From NCBI RefSeq assembly GCF_028285715.1, contig NZ_JANQOO010000035.1, positions 1-64,000 on the forward strand: 64,000 nt of DNA. Reading direction: 5' to 3'. The translations under genes were made by a program, and so were the position numbers. The DNA is from Ulvibacterium sp. GTDB taxonomy: Bacteria; Bacteroidota; Bacteroidia; Flavobacteriales; Flavobacteriaceae. This document shows positions 53,739 to 60,887 of the stretch, piece after piece (within the stretch, counting starts at the first letter, position 1; each line of letters opens with the position of its first letter). The notes below the pieces were generated by a model. That model saw only the letters and a list, made by a program, of their open reading frames with translations, was not told the DNA's origin and did no database searches.

Positions 53739-54872
53739 ATGGGTTTTAAATTGGAACAAAACATACAGGTACCCCAAGAGACTTCGGATAACGACTGGCT
53801 CTCCGGTATGCTGAAGAAGGAGATTACCATTTTAGGGAACTCCTTTGGCAACAAACGGAAAGAAGATTTTTATACCGAAATAGCGGTTTTGCTTAAAGCA
53901 GGGATTACCTTAAAGGATGCCCTGGCCTTGATACAGGAAAATCAGAAAAAGGAAAAAATGCAGTCCTTTTATGCCGAAATTGTGGACGCATTGGTCTCCG
54001 GTACAAGTTTTTATGAGATACTCCGAAAAAAGAAGGCCTTTACCGAGTATGAATACTATTCCGTTAAAATCGGTGAAGAAACCGGCACTTTGCCTCGAAT
54101 TGCCGAGGAATTGGGTAAGTTCTTCGCCCGAAAAAATGAACAGCGGAGGGGATTGATCAATGCCCTGACCTATCCGATCATTATCTTGCTTACCGCGGTC
54201 CTGGTCGTAATTTTTATGTTGCGTATGGTAGTACCGATGTTCGAGGATATCTTTAGGCAGAACAATGTGGATCTTCCGGCCATGACCAAAATGGTGGTAA
54301 GTGCATCCAACTTTATAAAGGATTTCGGATGGCTTGTATTGCTGGCATTGACCGCCCTAATCCTTTTGCGCAAAACATTTTCGAACAAGGTTTGGTTCAA
54401 GCGGCGAAAGGACTTTTTGTTGTTGAAATTGCCCTATGTGGGGAACTTTATCACCTCAGTGTACTTGGCACAGTTTACTCAGGCCGTTGCTTTATTGACA
54501 GCTTCCAAAGTACCCGTTTTGAACAGTATAGGGTTGGTAAAAAAAATGATTGATTTCTATCCCTTGAACGAAGCCTTGACCCATGTGGAACGGAACGTAC
54601 TTTTAGGCCGAAGCCTCAACGAAAGTATGTCCGGTACCCGGATTTTTGACAATAAAATGGTATCCCTTGTAAAGGTGGCCGAGGAGACGAACCAGACCGA
54701 ATATATCTTTGAACGTCTTAATCAGCAATACGCTATTGAGGTACTACAAAAATCCAAGTTGTTATCCACTTTAATGGAACCCTTGATCATTGTTATCGTA
54801 GGGATCTTTGTCGGGGTAATCCTGGTGTCCATGTACTTGCCTATGTTTAAGCTGAGTAGCGTAGTAGGCTAG
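53739..54872 (+). CDS. gspF: GspF/PilC inner membrane platform protein
   Basis: The protein has 377 residues. Two GspF domains of about 120 residues each are present: KEDFYTEIAVLLKAGITLKD to EEYYSV-type motifs YYSVKIGEETGTLPRIAEEL, then LAQFTQAVALLTASKVPVLN and MVSLVKVAEETNQTEYIFE. Membrane helices are ALTYPIIILLTAVLVVIFML, FGWLVLLALTALILL and a C-terminal PLIIVIVGIFVGVILVSMYL. It takes force from the ATPase to add pseudopilins. It is the last gene of the plus-strand operon; the ATPase itself is 25 kb away on the other strand. Confidence 0.93.
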   Translation: MGFKLEQNIQVPQETSDNDWLSGMLKKEITILGNSFGNKRKEDFYTEIAVLLKAGITLKDALALIQENQKKEKMQSFYAEIVDALVSGTSFYEILRKKKAFTEYEYYSVKIGEETGTLPRIAEELGKFFARKNEQRRGLINALTYPIIILLTAVLVVIFMLRMVVPMFEDIFRQNNVDLPAMTKMVVSASNFIKDFGWLVLLALTALILLRKTFSNKVWFKRRKDFLLLKLPYVGNFITSVYLAQFTQAVALLTASKVPVLNSIGLVKKMIDFYPLNEALTHVERNVLLGRSLNESMSGTRIFDNKMVSLVKVAEETNQTEYIFERLNQQYAIEVLQKSKLLSTLMEPLIIVIVGIFVGVILVSMYLPMFKLSSVVG

Positions 54873-54918
54873 AGGTGCCATTAAGTGTAAACGTTGCATA
54901 TAGTTTCCCAAATTTGAA

Positions 54919-55695
54919 TTACGTGCCCATACGTAGTTTAAAGTCGGGCTTTCGGGAATTGGAGATCTTTATTTTTTGGTTGTTCTTAAGGGTCACCAGG
55001 CTTATATGTTTATCCACATTTTCCAGGGCGATAACTTGATCTAGCCGAACAATGTAAGATCGGTGTGTCCTAAAGAACGCCTTAGGATCTAGTTTTCGTT
55101 CCAGTTTGTCCATGGATTCCCGTACGGTATACTTTTTCCCTGTGGTACTGACCTCCACATATTGATCGGCGGCCTCTATTAGGATAATATCGGCCACATC
55201 CAAAAAAATAGTATGACCAATGGATTTTACAGCTATCCGTCTTAAATATTCCTTGTTGTGATGTGCGTCGATTCCTTGGGAAAATGAAAAAACCAGATCC
55301 TTAAGATTCCCTGTAATTTCAGCTAGGCGATCTTTTTCTATCATTCCTATGGCCCTGTCCAAGGCCTGTGCAATCCGCTCATGGGTATAGGGCTTAAGAA
55401 TATAGTCCACTGCGTTTTGCTCAAAGGCTTCTACCGCATATTGATCATAGGCTGTAACGAAAATGAAATAGGGGTAGGGTTCCGGACAGTTGGCCAAGAC
55501 CTGGATACCATTCATTTCCGGCATTTCAATATCCATAAATACAATATCGGGCCGCTCCTTTTTAATTGTACGGAGCGCCTCTTTTCCATTCTTGCAGGAG
55601 TCCAGGAGTTGTACTTCCCTGAACTTTTTTAAATGGAGAAGAAGCCGTTTTTGGGCTTCCAACTCGTCGTCTACAATTACTGTTTTGTACTTCAT
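54919..55695 (-). CDS. LytR/AlgR-type response regulator
   Basis: The protein has 258 residues. The receiver has Asp9-Asp10 in the acid pocket, phospho-acceptor Asp55 (VFMDIEMPEMNG), Thr81 and Lys101 (DYILKPY). The LytTR domain spans about 155-255 (IFLDVADIILIEAADQYVEV, FFRTHRSYIVRLDQVIALEN). It follows its kinase gene by one base and runs towards the end of the secretion operon (46 bases), so it may regulate that locus, though no operator was identified. Confidence 0.92.
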   Translation of the reverse strand: MKYKTVIVDDELEAQKRLLLHLKKFREVQLLDSCKNGKEALRTIKKERPDIVFMDIEMPEMNGIQVLANCPEPYPYFIFVTAYDQYAVEAFEQNAVDYILKPYTHERIAQALDRAIGMIEKDRLAEITGNLKDLVFSFSQGIDAHHNKEYLRRIAVKSIGHTIFLDVADIILIEAADQYVEVSTTGKKYTVRESMDKLERKLDPKAFFRTHRSYIVRLDQVIALENVDKHISLVTLKNNQKIKISNSRKPDFKLRMGT

Positions 55696-55696
55696 T

Positions 55697-56764
55697 TTAC
55701 ATTCTCGGAATTTGTATTTCTACCATTACTCCATCATTGACCAAAAACAAATGTATCGATGCTTTCCCGGCATATAGTTTTTCCAACCGTGTCGTCGTAT
55801 TCCGTAAACCGATTCCCTTACGCTCGTTTTGGTCCTGTGCGGGCCCAGGGCCTTCATTGTACACATACAGCCGAAGAAAACCCGCTTTTAATTCACTTCC
55901 TATTTCTATCCTATTGGCATATTCGCTTTTGGCGATACCATGTTTTATGGCATTCTCCACTATGGGCTGCAAGATAAAGCTGGGTACGGGCAAAGGTTCA
56001 TGTTCCTGACTGGACCTTATGACCACTTCCAAGGCCTTGTTCCTAAAGCGCTCTATTTCCAGATATTGTTTTATATGATCCAGCTCTTTTTTTAGGGGTA
56101 TAAATTTATGCTTTGATTCCTTTAGGGAAGTCCTTAAAAAATCGCCGAGCCGGATCAACATCCCCGAGGCAACTTCATTTTTCCCCTGTTCGATGGTGCT
56201 TATGACATTATTGATGGTATTGAACAAAAAGTGGGGCGAAAGCTTCGCTTTCAGGGTATTGAGTTCGCTGATGAGCAATTGCCTTTCCAGTTCAATGGCC
56301 TCGTACTCCCGCTGTTTTAGTTCGTCTTGATACGCCATAGCATGCACCAAGCCAATAATTGCCATGTAAATGAAAAAATGCCAATGAAAAAGGTTGAGGA
56401 AAAATAGTTTAAAATAGGCCATAAATGCCACCCAACTAAAAGAGCCGGTGCCCAAAAAATTCCATATGAGGGAATATAGGGCCAAATAGACCAAAACGAT
56501 GAGTACGGCAAATGCAATATGGATTAGGATGCCCCGGTAATAGGTCTGTTTATCGATTCGGAATCGCTTGCCCAGCCAAAATATCAAGGGGCTGAGTGCA
56601 CCCCAGATATTCCAGACCAGAAATTGGATAAAGAAAAGTTTGGACCAACTATCGGTGCCACCGCTCTCCAAGGTCTTTAGATACAACTGTGTACTTGTAA
56701 ACAGGGCCGCTACCACCCAAATGAGGTATAGGGCAATGTTGGTTTTGTGGCGTTTGGAAATCAC
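55697..56764 (-). CDS. LytS-type sensor histidine kinase
   Basis: The protein has 355 residues and uses a GTG start at 56764, since the only nearby ATG is followed at once by a stop. Four membrane helices (about 9-25, 44-64, 78-100 and 118-140) precede a coiled linker (DELKQREYEAIELERQLLI) and the His_kinase domain with His178 in LSPHFLFNTINN. The N box is FILQPIVENAIKHG and the G box ERKGIGLRNTTTRLEKLY. It partners the LytTR regulator one base downstream. The signal is unknown. Confidence 0.9.
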   Translation of the reverse strand: MISKRHKTNIALYLIWVVAALFTSTQLYLKTLESGGTDSWSKLFFIQFLVWNIWGALSPLIFWLGKRFRIDKQTYYRGILIHIAFAVLIVLVYLALYSLIWNFLGTGSFSWVAFMAYFKLFFLNLFHWHFFIYMAIIGLVHAMAYQDELKQREYEAIELERQLLISELNTLKAKLSPHFLFNTINNVISTIEQGKNEVASGMLIRLGDFLRTSLKESKHKFIPLKKELDHIKQYLEIERFRNKALEVVIRSSQEHEPLPVPSFILQPIVENAIKHGIAKSEYANRIEIGSELKAGFLRLYVYNEGPGPAQDQNERKGIGLRNTTTRLEKLYAGKASIHLFLVNDGVMVEIQIPRM

Positions 56765-56791
56765 ATAGGAAAGTTACAAAATGAATTTTCA

Positions 56792-57307
56792 TCAATTGGC
56801 ATCCAGTAGCCTAAAGGGAATATGTTTACGTACCCTGGAATGGTGCTCAAAATCGTCCTCCACGGAGTAGGCAAGAATCAACCAAAATTCCTTTCCGATC
56901 TCGTGGATAAAGTCATTGGGGTCCCCAGAATTCAAAGGGATGGAAAAGCGGATCGTGGTACTATGGCCCTCCTCCTTACCATGGAGCACTTGGATGGAAT
57001 TTTGACCTCCCAAATGACTGTCCTTTATCGGATTTCCAAGTCCTTTTACATACATATCGGTACTCGTGGTTTTTCCGTCGACCACATGGAACAGCAAAAG
57101 GTCACTTCCGACAATCGTGTTTTTTTCGTTGAATCCTACCCCGACCCAACCCTGGGTTGGGGCCGTTACGGTACATTCCAAATCTGTAGGGGTCAGGGCA
57201 TAGGTAAAGGAGATACCGGATACCGTTATGGTTTGCTGGCCATAGAGACCAGTAAACGCACATAAACAGGTATAGAACACATACTTTTTTAAAGACCGCA
57301 AGCTCAT
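56792..57307 (-). CDS. DOMON domain secreted protein
   Basis: The product has 171 residues from the ATG at 57307, which overlaps the stop of the preceding gene (ATGA). Signal peptide: YVFYTCLCAFTGLYG. The mature part is a single DOMON beta-sandwich: LECTVTAPTQGWVGVGFNE, GSDLLLFHVVDGKTTSTDMY, FSIPLNSGDPND and LILAYSVEDDFEHHSRVRKH. DOMON domains bind haem or sugars and often serve extracytoplasmic electron transfer. The methionine and histidine residues that could ligate haem (DMY, EHHS) are present, but ligand identity is inference. Confidence 0.8.
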   Translation of the reverse strand: MSLRSLKKYVFYTCLCAFTGLYGQQTITVSGISFTYALTPTDLECTVTAPTQGWVGVGFNEKNTIVGSDLLLFHVVDGKTTSTDMYVKGLGNPIKDSHLGGQNSIQVLHGKEEGHSTTIRFSIPLNSGDPNDFIHEIGKEFWLILAYSVEDDFEHHSRVRKHIPFRLLDAN

Positions 57308-57732
57308 ACCCCACTGATTTCTGTGGTAATGCCAACGATTTCCCATTTGCCGCTGGCAGATCTTGCCATGGACAGCTGATAGAGAAAATCGTATTCCGAA
57401 CTTACGGCATTCAACACCACTATGGCCAGGTTCCTTCCCAAAAACTCGGCATGTTGGTAGGTAATCTTTCTAGGTTTCCCGCCCAATTCCTTTTTATTAA
57501 TCATAGCGATGTACTGTTCGGCCGAGAACGTATTGAACTTTCCGCCTATAAGCACATATTGCAAGGATTTGGGTTCCAGAACCTGTTCCAACATTTCTCC
57601 TTTTTGCAGATCCGCTCCCTGTACAAATTGGGCGGCTACCTCCTTGATGACGGCTTTGGACTCCTGGGCGTTTCCGAATCCGAAGACCAGGGTCAGGAAT
57701 AAAATACAGATAGATGATTTTTTAATGATCAT
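57304..57732 (-). CDS. NTF2-like (lumazine-binding type) secreted protein
   Basis: The protein has 142 residues with a signal peptide (ICILFLTLVFGFGNAQ). The mature domain matches the cone-shaped NTF2-like fold of putative lumazine-binding proteins: FVQGADLQKGEMLEQVLEPK, FNTFSAEQYIAMINKKELGG, RNLAIVVLNAVSSEYDF and GKWEIVGITTE at the end. Enzymatic activity is not evident. It is the first gene of a two-gene unit with the DOMON protein (four-base overlap) under a -7 box at 57758-57765. Confidence 0.78.
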   Translation of the reverse strand: MIIKKSSICILFLTLVFGFGNAQESKAVIKEVAAQFVQGADLQKGEMLEQVLEPKSLQYVLIGGKFNTFSAEQYIAMINKKELGGKPRKITYQHAEFLGRNLAIVVLNAVSSEYDFLYQLSMARSASGKWEIVGITTEISGV

Positions 57733-57753
57733 GATGTATAGTTTTAAAATTTC

Positions 57754-57961
57754 ATGACAAACCTAAACATTGTAAAAACCAAGGAAAAGGGAGATGTTGC
57801 CAATCCGGGGAACCGCATTGCCAAAGGGGATAAACCCATCGTGATGGAGTACACTTTAAAAAAGTTGCATCCCCGGGCTTGAAAAAGAAGAATCACTCAT
57901 CATATTCATCAAGGAAGACGATAAGCAGTACAACGGAAAGGAGGATAAGAAGGTACAATAG
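57754..57961 (+). pseudogene. Possible frameshifted small gene
   Basis: A frame starting MTNLNIVKTKEKGDVANPG ends at a TGA near 57882, just past a CCCC run. Removing one C would carry it on as KKLHPGLEKEESLIIFIKED to a stop at 57961, 68 codons in total. Charge and codon pattern look coding on both sides of the shift. The product is not recognised. The start overlaps the -7 box of the gene on the other strand, so this may be only the tail of an older gene. Confidence 0.35.
57758..57765 (-). promoter_or_regulatory. -7 box of the NTF2-DOMON unit
   Basis: On the minus strand TAGGTTTG fits TAnnTTTG and stands 25 bases before the ATG at 57732. No TTG at the correct upstream distance is evident. 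Confidence 0.5.
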
Positions 57962-58008
57962 ACTTTCAAAATAGTAAAAGTGGTCCACCTTATACCCGGT
58001 CTTATAGT

Positions 58009-58860
58009 TTAGTCGTTGTCCATGTCGTAATTGGGGGTAACCTCTACCGTGCCGTTTACAATGTCCTTGATGGGAATGATCGTTCTTTTTTCAATGCCGG
58101 TACGGATGGTAAGGGAAATATTGTCAACGGCCACCACCACGCCTTCCAGGTCGTTTAGTTTTACCAAGTCTCCAATGGCATAGTTCTTCCGGGCATAGTA
58201 GGTCAGCAACAGCTTACCGATAACTTCCTTGGAACCCAGGCCAAATCCAATGGAAATGGCCAGAAGGAAGGCTCCAAGGACAATGGAAAAGTTATTGGTA
58301 ACAATCGTGGTGTCTATCCCCGTTTGGTTTAGGGCAGCGATGGTAATTAAAACGGTGATAAAATAAAACACCACTTCGCTGATGATTCGGGAACCGCTAA
58401 GATCAAAGGATTCAAAAAGACCTTTGATTGATTTTTTAATAAAATCCGCGATGTAAAGCCCGATCATAAATAGGGCAATGGCACTGAAAAGTTTGGGTAA
58501 ATAGCGCAAGAGGTTTCCGATTTCCTCGGATACTACGGTCCAGTTCATGATGTCCGCTGCGATGATGAGGAATACCAGGAACAAGATCCAGCGTACAAAG
58601 TTTACGACGACCTGGGATACCTTGAATTTTATTTGGGCTCGTTCAAAGAGGTTTATGGCATTGATTTTTTCCGTCAATCGGTCCACTTTTGCAAACCTCA
58701 GAATTCTTCTCAGCAAAAATTCAATGACCTTGGTAATGAGCCATCCCAGGGCTAGGATAACAATCGCCCCAATAATATTCGGTAGAACGGCAACGACGCC
58801 GTCCAGCATTTCCTTGAGTGATTCCAAGGTAAGGGTTTTCCATTTGGTGATTTCTTCCAT
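58009..58860 (-). CDS. MscS-type mechanosensitive channel
   Basis: The protein has 283 residues. Two N-terminal TM_helix segments (VVAVLPNIIGAIVILALGWL and VVNFVRWILFLVFLIIAADI), a third (LFSAIALFMIGLYIADFI) and a fourth (VVFYFITVLITIAALNQTG) precede the pore helix (FSIVLGAFLLAISIGFGLGS) and the MscS beta domain (YAIGDLVKLNDLEGVVVAV, RTIIPIKDIVNGTVEV). It ends soon after the beta domain, so the cytoplasmic cage is shortened. It would release solutes on sudden loss of external osmolarity. It lies downstream of the sigma factor unit with a 35-base gap, possibly cotranscribed. Confidence 0.88.
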   Translation of the reverse strand: MEEITKWKTLTLESLKEMLDGVVAVLPNIIGAIVILALGWLITKVIEFLLRRILRFAKVDRLTEKINAINLFERAQIKFKVSQVVVNFVRWILFLVFLIIAADIMNWTVVSEEIGNLLRYLPKLFSAIALFMIGLYIADFIKKSIKGLFESFDLSGSRIISEVVFYFITVLITIAALNQTGIDTTIVTNNFSIVLGAFLLAISIGFGLGSKEVIGKLLLTYYARKNYAIGDLVKLNDLEGVVVAVDNISLTIRTGIEKRTIIPIKDIVNGTVEVTPNYDMDND

Positions 58861-58895
58861 GGCTTGTTGGTTTTGTTCTTAAGTTCCATACCGGT

Positions 58896-59084
58896 TCAGT
58901 ACCGCCCCTTGGTCTTGAACAGATTTTCCAGGGCCGAACTATAATTAGTAGAAAAAAGCGATGCTACTTCCATAATAAACTTGGCCAGAGCTATGTTTCG
59001 CATCACTTTTTTCCTTAGTTCCGGGGGAACCGGTTTTTGGTATTGATCCATTTCCTTGAATGGATTTCTATTTTCTTCCGTCAT
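58896..59084 (-). CDS. Small protein coupled to the ECF sigma gene
   Basis: The protein has 62 residues, with the ATG directly adjoining the sigma stop (TAAATG), so it is translationally coupled. There is no membrane segment. The pattern NPFKEMDQYQKPVPPELRKK followed by VMRNIALAKFIMEVASLF recurs, as I recall, behind sigma factor genes in other Flavobacteriia. A role as a short anti-sigma or accessory factor is plausible but unproven. Confidence 0.65.
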   Translation of the reverse strand: MTEENRNPFKEMDQYQKPVPPELRKKVMRNIALAKFIMEVASLFSTNYSSALENLFKTKGRY

Positions 59085-59657
59085 TTATTTCAATTTATGG
59101 TATGCTCGTATTACTTTTTGCCGTGCCCTTTTTAAACGCATTTTTACGGCGCCTTCGGTTATATTTAAAAGTAGGCCCAGTTCTTTTATGGAAACATCAT
59201 CCTGATACTTTAGCAGCAATAGGGACTTGTCCTCAACGGCTATAAGTTCCAAAGCCTTTTTTAACCTTTTGGCCTTTACTTGCATCAACTGCTCCTCGGA
59301 TACCTCGAACAGGGGTATAAAATCAGCATCACCAACATTTTCCAAGGGATGCTCTACTTTTTTTAGGTGCTTTCTGCGTACATAATTCACACAAAAATTA
59401 TAAGTAAAGGCATAAAGCCAAGTGGAAAACTTGGAGTTTCCCTTAAAGGTGTCCAACTTTAGGTACAGTTTTAAAAAAACGTCCTGCGTAAGGTCCTCGG
59501 CCTCGTCCTTTGATTTGGAAAAACCATAACACTTGTTGTATACCCTTTGGGCATAGCGATCGTAGAGATGACCGAAAAGCAGCGGATCGTTCACTTGAAC
59601 GATCTTGCGTACCAGTTCCTCGTCGGAAAGTGTTCGGGGTTTTTTGCCAATTTCCAA
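59085..59657 (-). CDS. ECF-type RNA polymerase sigma factor
   Basis: The protein has 190 residues. Region 2 is LLFGHLYDRYAQRVYNKCYG with AEDLTQDVFLKLYLKL and FSTWLYAFTYNFCVNYVRR; region 4 is LLKYQDDVSIKELGLLLNIT and AVKMRLKRARQKV. There is no transmembrane partner gene of FecR type nearby. The start is odd: this frame opens at TTG 59657. A more usual ATG (59683) lies in a neighbouring frame that joins the sigma frame if one base is lost in the A6C4 run near 59641. Either a TTG start is used or there is a frameshift in the sequence. Confidence 0.9.
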   Translation of the reverse strand: MEIGKKPRTLSDEELVRKIVQVNDPLLFGHLYDRYAQRVYNKCYGFSKSKDEAEDLTQDVFLKLYLKLDTFKGNSKFSTWLYAFTYNFCVNYVRRKHLKKVEHPLENVGDADFIPLFEVSEEQLMQVKAKRLKKALELIAVEDKSLLLLKYQDDVSIKELGLLLNITEGAVKMRLKRARQKVIRAYHKLK

Positions 59658-60864
59658 TGGTATCCTTTTGGTTGCTCGTCATTGGGGTTAGACCCGTTTT
59701 TTGGAACAGGTAACCCATTATTTTGCTGTATTTCCGTTTTGTTTGAAGATGGACATGATATAAGCGTTTAGCCTTAGGGTACTTGAGCAATGTCCCAATG
59801 TCCTTAACAGTGTAGTATTCCACGACAAATTTAGTCGGGACATGGTGTCCGTGGAGACCAGATTATCCCAACGGTAGCTCCTATTGGTTAATGGGTGGTA
59901 TAAAAGCTATTGAGGTATTTTTTTGACTGATTCCTTGGGATACCTAATCGAATACCATAATTTCAGTAAGGGATTATTAGAAAATGGGTCTAGGATATGT
60001 ACTGAAGGTGGCTTTTTTGTATTTCGCTTTGTGTTTGGGGAAAGTTTGCATATCAAGTGTCGGTTAGGATTTGTATACTATGGAATACGCTTTTCATGAA
60101 GTATTCCTTAGGAGCACCCATTGGAGAATCTTGGGTTCCAATGAAGTGTCCGCATAAGTGAATGAATTTGTTCCCGAGCCCGGACGGCCCCACAAATCAA
60201 AAGGCCGTCCACGACGGGTGTCGCTAAAAGGGTGGGAAACTCAACGGAAGTAATATGAATGGCACTAGCGGCCTGTATTTTGGCAACCTGTGGAGAAACT
60301 GCAAATAATGCATTGAAAGTAAACACCAGCCTTGGGGAAATAGCGGTGTTTACATTTTTCAGTACTGTGGCAGAATCCCCGGAATTCTCGGTCACCGATG
60401 AAATCTGTTCGCTTGCTATTCGGATGAATTGGATGGGGGAACACAGATTTCGAGTTGTTGGTATTTTTGCTATTACTATCTTGCCTAATACCAGAAAGGT
60501 CAAGCGCATAAGTAGTAGGTCTGGATTTTTCAAAAAGTTTGTGGTTGTTGTGCTTTGATGGTTTCAAGATGTACGATTTGGATTTGGGCTTTTATAAATG
60601 CACAGTGGTAAACTGTTTATTAGAGATAAAATTACGAAGTAGAATACCCGGATGTTTGCGTGATTTATTAAACGGTAGCTTTCCTCTTTTTAAAGGTAAA
60701 GTACAGGTATGGATTGGTAATGCCTTCTTTGTAAGCCTTTAGTAGCTTTCTTCTCGATACAAAACTTGATACAGCTGTTTGCGTCGGTATCTGTAGTAGT
60801 GACGACTTGAACAGGTGAGTTACTTTTTTTTGGAGTATTTTTCATGGGATCTTTTGGTTTTAAT
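59658..60864. other. 1.2-kb stretch with no convincing gene
   Basis: Open frames exist on both strands over the same bases (60108-60533 minus and 60259-60558 plus) but none has motifs, a signal or clear coding character, and no promoter box was found for them. The stretch may hold a decayed gene. No repeat or RNA signal was recognised. Confidence 0.4.
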
Positions 60865-60885
60865 AAAAAAGGTCCGGGGCCTTTT
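60865..60885 (-). terminator. Terminator of the second T9SS protein gene
   Basis: On the minus strand AAAAGG pairs with CCTTTT around the loop CCCCGGA and a run of T follows (plus coordinates 60865-60872). It begins two bases past the stop codon. Confidence 0.7.
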
Positions 60886-60887
60886 GG

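Noticed and set aside
23116-54872. Twitching type IV pilus locus
   Set aside because: No PilT retraction ATPase is seen, and the GspL-, GspM-, GspC- and K/I/J-like set fits secretion better. The distinction is not absolute without phylogeny.
60108-60558. Overlapping frames on both strands as genes
   Set aside because: Neither has a recognisable domain, signal, promoter or conserved pattern, and both cover the same bases.
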